Assembly: GCA_965662355.1 (NCBI GenBank)
Contig: CBFIHP010000025.1
Location: 1-64,000, forward strand
DNA from: GCA-2683825 sp965662355
GTDB lineage: Bacteria; Planctomycetota; UBA1135; GCA-002686595
Direction of reading: 5' to 3'
Length of the DNA stretch: 64,000 bases
Shown piece by piece: positions 1 through 10,638 of the stretch (position 1 is the first letter of the stretch; each line of letters opens with the position of its first letter). Position numbers and translations under genes: made by a program. The notes beneath the pieces were generated by a model. That model had not been told where the DNA came from. It worked only from the letters and a program-made list of their open reading frames with translations, and did no database searches.

Positions 1-1
1 C

Positions 2-46
2 TTGATGGACATCGACCTCGAAGCCCCGGACCACACCACGCTCTAA
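2..46 (+). pseudogene. Possible tail of a broken transposase at the left edge
   Basis: A frame open from the window edge ends with LMDIDLEAPDHTTL and TAA. The PDHTTL ending resembles the PDHTTLSRR segment of IS5-type DDE transposases, where a Ser codon would follow. Here that codon is TAA, and the next two codons again read Arg-Arg, as if a TCA Ser codon had become a stop. Only 14 residues are visible, so the family call is weak. It could equally be the true end of an unrelated gene. Confidence 0.3.
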
Positions 47-249
47 CGACGTGCGCTTCGTCGCTGCGCATCCCAGTTGGCGCTCGAATTCGGTAGGGGA
101 GACCGATTCTGTGCCGAGAGCGCGAGTTATGCACCAAGGCCTCGCGCAGTTCGGCGGTTCTCTTCACCGTCTCTCGCGCCCGGTTGGGACTTCCGGGGGC
201 CTACGTGCGTCAACCACTCTGCGCCCCGAGTTGCCTCCTGCCGCAGGAG

Positions 250-325
250 TGGCTCCCCGAGTAGGACTCGAACCTACGACAATCCGGTTAACAGCCGGAC
301 GCTCTACCAACTGAGCTATCGGGGA
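250..325 (-). tRNA. tRNA-Asn (anticodon GTT)
   Basis: On the minus strand a complete cloverleaf can be folded. The 7-bp acceptor stem TCCCCGA/TCGGGGA closes it, the anticodon loop CTGTTAACC carries GTT, the T arm contains GGTTCGAGTCC, the discriminator is G as usual for Asn, and CCA is encoded. Confidence 0.95.
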
Positions 326-390
326 AGCGGAGCGAAGAATCTAGCGCCGAGGGGAACTGAGTCAAGGGCTCCGCCTGAGCGTGTTTCGGG

Positions 391-1356
391 CTAGAGCGGA
401 GAAATCTTGAGTGGCCCCCGGCCGTGGAAATAGGACGGCTCGCTTGGGCCCATGATGGCGGGATCGTCGGGGAGGCTGGAAAGGTCGAAATCGGGCAGGA
501 ATTCGGGGGCGGAGAGGGGTTCGTCGGGGTGTTGGCCCGAGCTGCGGGCGGCCCAGTGCACGAGGCGGCGGGGGTCGACGTGGGCCTGGCGTAGGCTCGC
601 CAGGGTCAGGTCCTTGTCACGCTTGGAGAGGCGCCGGCCGGCGGGGTCGAGCACGAGGGGCACGTGGAAGTAGGTGGGGTGGGGCAGAGCGAGGGCGTTC
701 TGGAGGTGCCACTGGCGGGCGGTGCTGGGAAGCAGATCGTCGCCGCGAAGGACCTCGGTGACGTGGTTCCGGGCGTCGTCGACGCAGACCGCTAGCTGGT
801 AGGCGTAGGTGGCGTCGCGGCGGGCCAGGAGGAAGTCGCCGACGTCCTGGCGCACGTCCGTGACGTGCGGGCCGCGGATACCGTCGACGAGGGCCAGTGG
901 CGGATGGGGGACCCGCAAGCGCAAGCCGGGCGCTCGGCTGGAGCGCTTCTCGGCAGCGGCGACCGAGGCAAAGCGACCGCGGCAGGTGCCGGGATAGGGG
1001 AGTTCACCGCCGGTGTGTGGGGCGGAGAGCGCGGCTCCGATCTCCTTGCGAGAGCAGGTGCAGGGATACGCGGCGCCGCTGCGTACGAGTTGCTCGAGGG
1101 CCGATTCATAGGGCTCGAGATCGGTGGCCTGGAAGTGAGGGGAGCCGTCCCAGTCGAGGCCGAGCCATTCGAGATCGCGCAGGAGCGTGTCGACGAGCTC
1201 GGGCTTGGAGCGCGCCGTGTCGAGGTCCTCGATGCGCAGGACGATGCGTCCGCCGCGCGAGCGTACGTGCCACCAGGCCAGCAGGAAACTGCGCGCGTGC
1301 CCGACGTGCAGATAGCCCGTCGGACTCGGGGCGAGCCTACCGGTGATCTGCGTCAA
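391..1356 (-). CDS. gluQ: Glutamyl-Q tRNA(Asp) synthetase
   Basis: A 321-residue truncated class I glutamyl-tRNA synthetase paralogue that activates glutamate and attaches it to queuosine at the wobble position of tRNA-Asp. The HIGH signature is HVGH (17-20) after APSPTGYL. The KMSKS counterpart is RLSKR (242-246). A zinc site of the CxC...YxxxC type is present (C99, C101, Y121, C125), which is typical of GluQ-RS rather than full GluRS. The length fits the family, and the anticodon-binding half of GluRS is absent. It lies 30 bases downstream of the Gfo/Idh/MocA gene on the same strand and is probably co-transcribed with it. The start ATG is followed at once by the conserved GRLAPSPTG, so little ambiguity remains. 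Confidence 0.93.
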   Translation of the reverse strand: MTQITGRLAPSPTGYLHVGHARSFLLAWWHVRSRGGRIVLRIEDLDTARSKPELVDTLLRDLEWLGLDWDGSPHFQATDLEPYESALEQLVRSGAAYPCTCSRKEIGAALSAPHTGGELPYPGTCRGRFASVAAAEKRSSRAPGLRLRVPHPPLALVDGIRGPHVTDVRQDVGDFLLARRDATYAYQLAVCVDDARNHVTEVLRGDDLLPSTARQWHLQNALALPHPTYFHVPLVLDPAGRRLSKRDKDLTLASLRQAHVDPRRLVHWAARSSGQHPDEPLSAPEFLPDFDLSSLPDDPAIMGPSEPSYFHGRGPLKISPL

Positions 1357-1386
1357 GGCGTCATCCGCTGTGGGGTGCCGGTCGGG

Positions 1387-2460
1387 TTAGCGACAGGAGA
1401 CCCAGGTGCCCGATGCATCGTCCGATTCGCGGGCAGCATCGAGGATGCGCTGGATGACGACGCCGTCGGCAAAGGTGGCGGCATGTTCGAGGGGTTGGCG
1501 CTTTTCGACCATGGCCTTCAAGAGCTCGCGCAGGTAGAGCGGCAAGCAGCGACCGAAGACGCCGTAGTCGTCCATCTCGAATTCCTTGGTGCTGGGCAGG
1601 CCGGGGTCGAGCGTCTCCTCTACATAGGGAGCTCCCGCACGAGAGATGGAGAGTCGATCGCCGTCCAGGACGCGCACCGCGGCGTCGCTTCCTATCAACT
1701 CCAGCTCGAAGGAGCCTTCGGTAGGGAGCGCACAGGAGCTGAGGACCTCGCCGTGGGCTCCGTTGGCAAAGCGCAGGCGCAGGTGCGCGAACTCGTCTGC
1801 GGTGACGCGCCTTGGCCGCTGGGTTTCAGGGTCTTTGCGTTCCTTGATGAAGGTGCGCAGGTCGGCGCTGACCGCTTCGATGTCACCCCAGAGCCAACGC
1901 AGGAGATCGAGCATGTGGGAACCGAGAGCGCCGAGGATGCCGCCGCCGCGCGTGGCGTCGAACCACCAGCTATAGGGACGATCCCGATAGGACTCCAGAG
2001 GCAGCATGATTTCGAAACGCGCGTGCCATGGCTCCCCGAGGACCCCTTCGCGACACAGTTCGTAGGCGCGGCGGTGCTCCGGACCGAAGCGCAACTGGTG
2101 ATCGATGTAGGCCGGAGCGCCGCGGGTGGCCTGCACCATCTCGCTTGCTTGGGTAGCGTCGAGAGCAAAGGGTTTCTCGCACAGCACCGCGGCTCCCACG
2201 TCGAGAGCGCGCATGGTCATCTCGTGGTGCAGGTGCACCGGAGTCGAGACGATGACGAGATCGGGTTGCGTCTCGAGGGCGGCTTTCCAGTCGCCGCTCG
2301 CGTGGGGAATGCCCCATTCGAGGGCCGTGGCGCGGGCCTTGTCCGCGTCCTGTCCGGCGATGGCGCAAACTTCATTGTTACCTGCCCAGCGCAAGGCGGG
2401 TAGTTGTACGCGGGCAGCGAAGCTGTTGCCCAAAAGTGCGATGCGTATGGAATCCGGCAT
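1387..2460 (-). CDS. Gfo/Idh/MocA family oxidoreductase
   Basis: A 357-residue NAD(P)-dependent dehydrogenase of the glucose-fructose oxidoreductase/inositol dehydrogenase family. The N-terminal Rossmann strand is IRIALLGNSFAARVQL, and the family EKP motif is LCEKPFALD with E95-K96-P97. A C-terminal Gfo-type beta domain follows. The substrate is probably a sugar or polyol, but nothing here fixes it. I chose the ATG at 2460 because it sits two residues before the Rossmann strand. An upstream in-frame ATG (2511) would add 17 poorly conserved-looking residues and overlap the start of the divergent GNAT gene. It is the first gene of a leftward pair with gluQ. Confidence 0.88.
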   Translation of the reverse strand: MPDSIRIALLGNSFAARVQLPALRWAGNNEVCAIAGQDADKARATALEWGIPHASGDWKAALETQPDLVIVSTPVHLHHEMTMRALDVGAAVLCEKPFALDATQASEMVQATRGAPAYIDHQLRFGPEHRRAYELCREGVLGEPWHARFEIMLPLESYRDRPYSWWFDATRGGGILGALGSHMLDLLRWLWGDIEAVSADLRTFIKERKDPETQRPRRVTADEFAHLRLRFANGAHGEVLSSCALPTEGSFELELIGSDAAVRVLDGDRLSISRAGAPYVEETLDPGLPSTKEFEMDDYGVFGRCLPLYLRELLKAMVEKRQPLEHAATFADGVVIQRILDAARESDDASGTWVSCR

Positions 2461-2509
2461 TTCTGGAGGTGGGGTCGACTCTCGTGAAGAGAAAGCTAGC
2501 CTGAGTGGC

Positions 2510-3237
2510 ATGGCCGAAGCGACCCTTCATGCGGAACTTGCCAAAGAGCTTCCCGATCTACCTCGCTGGGTCGAGGCCCGTGGGCTGCTCCTGTCGCGTC
2601 GCTGCGAGGTCCTGAAGCCGCCGGAGAACCAGCGTAGCGCAGGATGTTTCTTGATCGAGGAGGATCGCTCGCTGGCCTGCGCGATCAAGCGCCCGGTCGC
2701 ATCCCTGGTCCAGTCTTTCCTGCAGCGCAGCGGTTCGAGCAGCGGCCCGTATCAGGTCCTGGCCCCGGTTCAAACCGCCGGGCACCTACGCACGCTGCTC
2801 CCCGGGTGGAGCGAATCGCCCGTTACGGTCTTCGTGCACCCCGCTCCCGAGGGGCTGGCCCCGCCGGCGCACCCGACGCGGCTGCTCACGGAGACGGACC
2901 GCCAGCTGCTCGTGGACGTCGAGGAGCCGGCTCGCAGCGAACTGCAACGGGCCCTCAGCTTCGCCCCGATCTGCGCGGCCTTCGACAACGGACGCCCCGT
3001 CGCTTTTTGCGTCGCCCTGTACGAGACGGAATGCTGGTGGGACGTCGAGCTCCACACGCTCGAGGGCTACCGCCGTTCCGGCTACGCCACAGCGGCCATC
3101 GCCGGGCTGACACAGCACATGCTCCAGCAGGGCAAACGCCCCGCCTGGGGCGCCCTGGAAGCAAGTCGCGCGCCCTGCGGAATGGCCGTCAAGTATGGCT
3201 TTCGCGCCGTCGACCGCATGGTCGTCTTCAACCGCGT

Positions 3238-3241
<4 letters not shown>
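2510..3241 (+). CDS. GNAT family N-acetyltransferase
   Basis: A 243-residue protein. Its C-terminal half is a GNAT fold with the acetyl-CoA binding signature in HTLEGYRRSGYATAAIAGL (R/Q-x-x-G-x-A form), followed by a helix and the terminal strand GFRAVDRMVVF. The acceptor substrate is unknown. The N-terminal hundred residues are not recognised. It is divergent from the Gfo/Idh/MocA gene. Its stop TAG shares a CTAG with the stop of ahcY, so the two genes converge with a 4-base overlap. Confidence 0.75.
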
Positions 3242-4695
<1,454 letters not shown>

Positions 4696-4752
4696 CGGAG
4701 AAACGGGGCTATTTGGCCGAGTGGCCTTGGAGTGGTGCGGAGTGAATTGCGT

Positions 4753-4769
4753 GCCCGTTTCGAACGGGC
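4753..4769. repeat. Perfect inverted repeat in the ahcY leader
   Basis: GCCCGTT/AACGGGC arms of 7 bases with a 3-base loop lie 58 bases upstream of the ahcY start. It could be a leader hairpin or an operator. No U-run follows on either strand, so a terminator is less likely. Confidence 0.45.
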
Positions 4770-4800
4770 CAACCGGTCATGATGCCTGCCAGGCTCCATG

Positions 4801-4836
4801 TCCGAAAGAAAGAAGGGGGGAATCGACGCACCCCCC
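4801..4836 (-). terminator. Intrinsic terminator after the GreA-like gene
   Basis: Read on the minus strand, a GGGGGG...CCCCCC stem with a 10-base loop starts 16 bases after the stop codon. It is followed by the pyrimidine-rich tail TTCTTTCTTTC. It fits a rho-independent terminator that separates this gene from ahcY. Confidence 0.55.
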
Positions 4837-4851
4837 GATTCGGGCTGCTGG

Positions 4852-7026
4852 CTAGAAGACGATCGGCTCGATGGCACCGATGCGAACGCGAATCGTTCCG
4901 TTCGGCAGCTTGATTTCGGCCTCTTCCCCGGGCTTCTTGCCGAGCATGCCGTCCGCCAAGGGGGAACGGTAAGAGACCTTCGTCTCGCCATCGGCATCCC
5001 AAGGCCCGAGGAGCATGATCTCACGGCTGCGCTCGTCATCTCCGATTTCGACGTAGGTGACGCGCGAACCGGGAGAGACCAAACCGCCCGGAATCACCGC
5101 ATCCTCCAGGACCTGGGCGGAGCGGATCGCCTCCTCGAGTTCCATGGCGCGTTGGGTCAGGTGGCGCTGATCTTCGATTGCGGCTTCCCATTCCGAGTTC
5201 TCGGACAGGTCGCCGTAGGATGCCGCCTTGCCGATGGCCTCGGAGTTTTCCGGGATCTTGACGTCGACCAGCACGCGCAGCTCCTCCTCCCGTTCCGCGA
5301 GTCCGGCGCGGGTGGTCCAGATTCCTCCGGTTTCCCAGAAGGGCTTCTCGTCGCCGCGGAACACGTCGGGCGAGACCTCGACGGCCAGCTGCGTGAAGAG
5401 CCGGTCGACACTGCGGTCCACTCCGGCCTCGAGCATGGCAGCGAGGCTGCGCATGGTCTCGATGTTGGAACCTTCGAGCAGCGGACGCAGAAGCGGTTTC
5501 TTGCCTTCGGAGAGCAACGCGGAAAGCCGATCACGGGCGCGCACGAGATCGGTCGTCGAACTGGTAGCTCGGTTGAGATACACCGCCAGCTGCAGCAAGC
5601 ACTGGGCGCGCTGGGAGGCGGGAAGCAGCTTGTCCTCGAATTCGCTGCCCTCGACCTTCTCCGCCAATCGCACGAGCAGCAGCGGATTGCGCGTGGGGCG
5701 CGCGAGGAGTCCGGAGTAGTGCTCGACGAGGGCCTCGCCACGACCGTTCTCGAAGAGAACATCGACCAGGCCTTTGATCATTCCCGGCGCGGCGTACACG
5801 AGGTTCTTCGAGGCCTCGTCCAGCCAGGCATCCGGTGCAATCTCGCGCAAGAGATCGAGGCAGCGATCCTGATAGCGCCCCGGGACATCGTTGAAGAGCT
5901 TCCAGAGCGCCGGCGTTCCGGCTCCCGCGGACTCGGCGTTCCAGGCCTCCTCGACGACGGCGCGCAGTTCGGGCGGCGTCGTCTCGTGGGTATCGCGCAG
6001 GAAGATCCAGGCGGCCAGTCGTTGCGGCAGCTGGGAATCCTCGTCCGCGACGAGCTCGCCCAGTGCCTCGAGGGCGGAGGTGCGCACGCTTTCCGTGACA
6101 CTGTCGCCGCCGACGATCGAGCGCACCCGCACCAGGGCTTCACCGAGGTCCCGCGAACGCAGCAGCTGGCGTTTCAAGCTCTCGGCCGGGTCCTCGGCCG
6201 TGTCGAGCAGGCGCACGACCCGTTTGGTCGTCGGGCCGGAAAGCTCGAACCACTCGCTCTGCTCGGCCAGCTTCTGTGCCTTGCGCCAGAAGGCCGTGAA
6301 CTTCGCCCCGTCGATCCCGAGGGTCGTCATGGTCAACTTGATGCCCGTGTGGTTGACCTTGCCGCCACCCTTGATGACAACCCAGCGCAGGATGTCGAGC
6401 GGCTCCTCCTTGAGGAGCTTCTTCAGCTTGTCTGGATCTTCCATGACCAGGCAACGCATGTCGCCGGCCTCGAGCATTTCGAAGATGTCGACGGCCGTGG
6501 TGAAGGGGAAATGGTCCCTTCGTGTGCTGAGGAACTGCACGTATACGTTCCCCTCGTCAGCGTCCACCCGTTCGACGCGACCCAGACCCCAGCCCTTGGA
6601 GTGGTAGATGATGCGTCCCTCCACCAGGGCCAGGAGCTTGTCCATCGAGCGCCAGGACTTGCGCATGTCTTGAACGTTCTCGCGAAAGTCCGAGATCGTG
6701 CAGTAGGTCTCCCAGAAATCCTCGCTGCTCCAGGCCGCGGTCGCGGACTGGAAGAGCATCTTTCCGAGTTCGCCCTGGGCGCCGCCTGCCAAGAGGCTCT
6801 TGCCGAGCAGCCTGGCCGCGTCGGCGTTGGCATCATTAGCCGCCAGCATCTCCGCGTGCTCGCGGATCAGCGGCGTGATACGAGGGAGCTCTTTCTTGCG
6901 GGCGGCCACGTCCACCGCCTCCAACGCCTGGTCGACCGCGCCGCCATCGGCGGCATGGCTCGTCCAGGCGTCTCCGAGCTCAGTCCATTTTTTCTTCCGA
7001 ATCAGTCCCGCGAGACTCATCGACAT
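4852..7026 (-). CDS. GreA-type transcript cleavage factor with a long N-terminal extension
   Basis: A 724-residue protein whose last 150 residues form a GreA/GreB module. The coiled-coil tip SYGDLSENSEWEAA (about 603-616) keeps the acidic residues used for transcript cleavage in RNA polymerase. The C-terminal Gre domain is at about 645-724, ending IKLPNGTIRVRIGAIEP. The preceding 570 residues are mostly helical. They contain a segment near residue 140 (HSKGWGLGRVERVD) like the small beta module found in other large bacterial GreA proteins, such as those of spirochetes. Ordinary GreA is about 158 residues. The first ATG (7026) is followed by another at residue 3. The role of the extension is unknown; it may tether the factor to polymerase or another partner. 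Confidence 0.85.
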   Translation of the reverse strand: MSMSLAGLIRKKKWTELGDAWTSHAADGGAVDQALEAVDVAARKKELPRITPLIREHAEMLAANDANADAARLLGKSLLAGGAQGELGKMLFQSATAAWSSEDFWETYCTISDFRENVQDMRKSWRSMDKLLALVEGRIIYHSKGWGLGRVERVDADEGNVYVQFLSTRRDHFPFTTAVDIFEMLEAGDMRCLVMEDPDKLKKLLKEEPLDILRWVVIKGGGKVNHTGIKLTMTTLGIDGAKFTAFWRKAQKLAEQSEWFELSGPTTKRVVRLLDTAEDPAESLKRQLLRSRDLGEALVRVRSIVGGDSVTESVRTSALEALGELVADEDSQLPQRLAAWIFLRDTHETTPPELRAVVEEAWNAESAGAGTPALWKLFNDVPGRYQDRCLDLLREIAPDAWLDEASKNLVYAAPGMIKGLVDVLFENGRGEALVEHYSGLLARPTRNPLLLVRLAEKVEGSEFEDKLLPASQRAQCLLQLAVYLNRATSSTTDLVRARDRLSALLSEGKKPLLRPLLEGSNIETMRSLAAMLEAGVDRSVDRLFTQLAVEVSPDVFRGDEKPFWETGGIWTTRAGLAEREEELRVLVDVKIPENSEAIGKAASYGDLSENSEWEAAIEDQRHLTQRAMELEEAIRSAQVLEDAVIPGGLVSPGSRVTYVEIGDDERSREIMLLGPWDADGETKVSYRSPLADGMLGKKPGEEAEIKLPNGTIRVRIGAIEPIVF

Positions 7027-7220
7027 TCCCGTTGGTGCGTAAAAAGAGGGCGAGACAGCATGCCCTGGTCAGGGCCCTGTCGGAAGCGGCCATCCCTATA
7101 TCTTTATGGGCGACTCGCCCCGTCACCCACCCAGATCGCCCGACTAGCTTCCGGCATCGCTACCGCCTTTCGCCCCGCCTGCTTACTATTCAGACGCCCA
7201 AATTGGCCCCCGACCCCTCC

Positions 7221-9371
7221 ATGCCGAGCTCCTCACTACTCATCGCCATCGTGCTCTCGAGCCTTCCTGGCTTTCTCCGAGCCCAGGAACGCACGGCTTT
7301 CGTCGGCGCCACGGTCCACACCATGGTCGAGGGGGAATCCCCGCGGCCGTTGACCATCCTGGTCGAGGGAGACCGGATCCGGACCCTCAGCCCCTCGCTC
7401 GAGCTGGCCCCAGGAACCCGCCAGATCGACGTTTCGGGCAAGCACATCGTGCCCGGTCTGATCGATGCCTACACGCATTTCGACCCCGATCACGACGCCC
7501 TGTACACCGCCGTGGGCATCACCACGGTGCGCGACGTCGGTGGCGACCGCCTGCGCCTGATCCTCACGCGGCGCACCGCCAGCCGCAACCGAGTGCCCGG
7601 CCCCACCCTGCTGACCGCCGGGGCGCTGGTCGGGGGAGAGCCCCCGGTGACTCCCCAGGCGGTTTCGCTACGCAATGAGCATTCGGCCGAGGAATTTCTG
7701 CCGATTCTCTTCGCGGACGAGATCGACTTCCTGTCGATTCACCCGGGCCTTCCGCACGACGCCTGGCGCAAGGCGATCGAGCTGGCGCACCAGGCCGAGC
7801 TGCAGGTCTGGGGTCCCTTGCCGACGAACACCAGCTTGGTCGAGGCCGTGTCGGCCGGGCAGGACGGTTTCCACTTCCTCGACGGTCTGCTTCCCAAGGG
7901 TGTCGGCTGGGACATCGTGCAGATGCCCGCGCTCGACATCGCCATCAAGACCCTGGCGGATGCGGGCCGCGGCGTGGTTCCGCTGCTGGTGGTGAACGCG
8001 ACCCGGCTCGAGAACCAGGGCACGGGTACGGATCAGCTTGCACTCCTCGGGCTTCTCGACCCGAACTACGAAAGCTGGTGGAAAGCAGAGCTGGTGGGGC
8101 GCATCGAGGGCATGTCCTCGGAGAACGCAGCCCGCGGCCAGCGCATCCTCGAGAAGCAGCTGGCCTTGACCGCGCGCCTGGCCAAGGCCGGCGTGCCCCT
8201 CGTTCCGGGTTCCGCGGGCGCCCAGCCCTGGCTTTTTCCCGGGCAGGCGTTACACCGCGAGCTTGCCCTGTGGGTGCGTGCGGGCATGGGCGCCGAGGAG
8301 GTCCTCTGGCGAGCGACTCGGGGTGCCGCGGGCGTGCTCGGCATCGAAAAGGAACGCGGTGCGCTCTTCGCCGGAGCCGCCGCGGATCTGGTTTGCGTCG
8401 ATGCGGATCCGCGTCTGGATCTCGCCACGCTGCTCGATCCGGCCATCGTCTGCGTGCGCGGTCGTGTCCTCGAGCGGCGTGACCTTGCCGACCTCCTGCA
8501 GACCGTGGCCGCCGACAAGCGCGCGACCCGCGAGACCCTGGCCTTGCCGATGGCACTGGAGGCTCCTCCGGGGCCGCGCACCTTTGGCGATCCCGGCGAA
8601 CAGGCCGTTGCGGAGGGCGATGCCCTGGTGCTGGATGGAATCCTCGAGAGTGTCTCCCTGGGCCAGCGGCTTTCCGGCGAGCGCTTTCAGGTCTGGCAGC
8701 TCAGCGACGGGCGCACCGCCTATTGCGGTCGGATCCTCTATCCCGCAGCGCGGGAGGATCAGAAACGGCAAGTCCAGGTCGTGCAGGTCGTCAAGGATGG
8801 CCAGCTCGAGAGCAGCTACGTGACCCTCAGCCAGGCCGGCATGCAGGTCGTCGCGCGCGGTCTCTGGGCGGCTCGCACCTGGCGCATGTCGACCAAGCTG
8901 AACGGCCAACCCCTGACCGACAATACCTCGATCCCCATCCACCCCCGTTGTGTCGATGTCAGCAGCGTCACGTCGCTCTTGATCCTCGGGCAGTCCGCGC
9001 TCGGCCATGAGATTCCGATCGTGCACCTGCGCGAGGGACTCGAGGGCGAGCTCGTCAACTGGATCAGCGAGCTGGACGACAATGGCGACCATCAGCTCCA
9101 GACCCCCTTGGGACCCCTGGCCTTCCGCCTGAACGCGAACGGCGCGCCCGAACGGGTCGTGCAACGCCGCGGTGGGGGAGTTATCGAGACCATCCTCAGC
9201 GACTTCACGACCTTCGGTGGCGCCGGACATCCCCTTCCAGCCGAGAAGCGCAAGGTGAAGGCCGCGGCGGAGGCCGCGGCTTCGGCTGACGAGGATCCGA
9301 CTCGAGACGAGCCTGCGGCCGAAGAGGCCGCGACAGGGGATGGGCAAGCGCAGAAAGAGGACGGCCGCTAG
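7221..9371 (+). CDS. Secreted amidohydrolase-like protein, probably metal-site deficient
   Basis: A 716-residue exported protein. The ATG at 7221 is chosen because it starts a signal peptide (SSLLIAIVLSSLPGFLRA, then QE). Residues 25-420 follow the imidazolonepropionase/TIM-barrel amidohydrolase pattern (HIVPGLIDAYTHFD, ADLVCVDADP, IVCVRGRVL). The first histidine of the HxH metal pair is Tyr (Y84-T85-H86). The late catalytic Asp expected in GTDAG is missing from VPGSAGAQ. The C-terminal 200 residues are a separate beta-rich region ending in a charged Ala/Glu tail. It may therefore be a binding protein or pseudoenzyme rather than a hydrolase. It is divergent from the GreA-like gene across a 194-base gap. 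Confidence 0.75.
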   Translation: MPSSSLLIAIVLSSLPGFLRAQERTAFVGATVHTMVEGESPRPLTILVEGDRIRTLSPSLELAPGTRQIDVSGKHIVPGLIDAYTHFDPDHDALYTAVGITTVRDVGGDRLRLILTRRTASRNRVPGPTLLTAGALVGGEPPVTPQAVSLRNEHSAEEFLPILFADEIDFLSIHPGLPHDAWRKAIELAHQAELQVWGPLPTNTSLVEAVSAGQDGFHFLDGLLPKGVGWDIVQMPALDIAIKTLADAGRGVVPLLVVNATRLENQGTGTDQLALLGLLDPNYESWWKAELVGRIEGMSSENAARGQRILEKQLALTARLAKAGVPLVPGSAGAQPWLFPGQALHRELALWVRAGMGAEEVLWRATRGAAGVLGIEKERGALFAGAAADLVCVDADPRLDLATLLDPAIVCVRGRVLERRDLADLLQTVAADKRATRETLALPMALEAPPGPRTFGDPGEQAVAEGDALVLDGILESVSLGQRLSGERFQVWQLSDGRTAYCGRILYPAAREDQKRQVQVVQVVKDGQLESSYVTLSQAGMQVVARGLWAARTWRMSTKLNGQPLTDNTSIPIHPRCVDVSSVTSLLILGQSALGHEIPIVHLREGLEGELVNWISELDDNGDHQLQTPLGPLAFRLNANGAPERVVQRRGGGVIETILSDFTTFGGAGHPLPAEKRKVKAAAEAAASADEDPTRDEPAAEEAATGDGQAQKEDGR

Positions 9372-9390
9372 GCCGCCACGCGAACCGGCG

Positions 9391-10638
9391 ATGGCCTCCC
9401 AAGCAGATCAGGACAACCCGCGAGAGAAGGGCGGGGAAGCGGAGGAACGCTTCGCAAGTCCGGTCAACCTTGAAGTCGCCGCGGCGGCCCCGGGCGAGTT
9501 CGCAGCGCTCGATCTCGGTACGTTCGCGGTCTGGCCGCCCGTCGTGCTCGCACCGATGGCGGGCGTCACGAACTATCCGTTTCGCCGACTGTGCCGCGAC
9601 TTCGGAGCCGGGCTCTACGTCTCCGAGATGATCACCGCCCGGGGCTACCTGAACGGCAACCGTCTCACGCGGCTTCTCGCCAGCTCACAACCGGACGAGA
9701 ATCCGCGCTCGGTCCAGATCTACGGCGCGGATCCGATCGATGTGCACGACATGGCCCGCGAGCTGGTGGGCGAGGGCGTTCAGCACATCGACATGAACTT
9801 CGGTTGCCCGGTTCCCAAGGTGACGAGAAGCGGTGGAGGAAGTGCCGTGCCGCTCAAACCGCGCTTGCTCGCGCGGCTCGTGCGTGCCGCCGTCCGCGGC
9901 GCGGGCGATGTGCCCTTGACGATCAAGGTCCGCAAGGGCATCGACGACAGTCTCGAGACCTATCTCGACGCAGGGCGCGTCGCCCAGGAGGAAGGCGCGC
10001 GGGCCATCGGCCTGCATGCGCGCACGGCGGCCCAGCTCTATTCGGGCGAGGCCGACTGGAATGCGATCGGCACCCTGGTGGAGCACCTATCGATTCCCGT
10101 GCTGGGCAACGGCGACATCTGGGAGTCCTGGGATGCGCTGCGCATGATGCGCCACACAGGCTGCGCCGCTGTGATCGTCGGTCGCGGGTGCCTCGGGCGT
10201 CCGTGGCTCTTTCGCGAGCTGGCCCAGGTCTTCGAGGGACAGGAAGCCGATCCGCCGCCGAACTTCGGCCAGGTGTGCGAGGTGCTCTTCGAGCACGCGC
10301 GCATGCTCGTCGATTTCTTCGGCGAGACCATCGGCATTCGCCAGATGCGCAAGTGGTGCACGTGGTACACGGTCGGCTTCCGACACTCCTCCCGGGCACG
10401 TGGCGATCTCGTGCGTGTTTCCACGCTCGAGGAGATCCGGGCCATCCTGGCCCGCGGAGATGTCGACGAGCCCTTTCCACGCGCAGCCCTGCGTGCCCAT
10501 CGCGCCAAGGGCGGGCGCACCCAACGCGTGATTCTCCCCGAGGGCTATCTCGAGAGTCGCGACGACGATTCCCCGCCCAAGGGACCGCGCACCCCGGCGG
10601 AGATCGAGGCCTGGGAGAAGGCCTTGCAGGGCGGGTGA
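9391..10638 (+). CDS. tRNA-dihydrouridine synthase (Dus family)
   Basis: A flavin-dependent enzyme that reduces uridine to dihydrouridine in the D loop of tRNAs. The FMN-binding barrel begins with VVLAPMAGVTNYPFRRLCR. The active-site cysteine is in MNFGCPVPKVTRSGGGSA, and VRKGIDDS and GIRQMRKW are further family blocks. The overall order resembles DusB. The true start is uncertain. An ATG at 9340 lies inside the end of the upstream gene, so I use the ATG at 9391, which leaves about 40 low-complexity residues before the barrel. The stop overlaps the GTG of the next gene (GTGA), indicating translational coupling. Confidence 0.92.
   Translation: MASQADQDNPREKGGEAEERFASPVNLEVAAAAPGEFAALDLGTFAVWPPVVLAPMAGVTNYPFRRLCRDFGAGLYVSEMITARGYLNGNRLTRLLASSQPDENPRSVQIYGADPIDVHDMARELVGEGVQHIDMNFGCPVPKVTRSGGGSAVPLKPRLLARLVRAAVRGAGDVPLTIKVRKGIDDSLETYLDAGRVAQEEGARAIGLHARTAAQLYSGEADWNAIGTLVEHLSIPVLGNGDIWESWDALRMMRHTGCAAVIVGRGCLGRPWLFRELAQVFEGQEADPPPNFGQVCEVLFEHARMLVDFFGETIGIRQMRKWCTWYTVGFRHSSRARGDLVRVSTLEEIRAILARGDVDEPFPRAALRAHRAKGGRTQRVILPEGYLESRDDDSPPKGPRTPAEIEAWEKALQGG

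Noticed and set aside
4696..4800. SAH or SAM riboswitch upstream of ahcY
   Set aside because: The expected conserved core could not be found; only a simple inverted repeat is present.
4798..7353. 851-codon plus-strand frame opposite the GreA-like gene
   Set aside because: Shadow of the GreA-like gene that runs on into the intergenic region.
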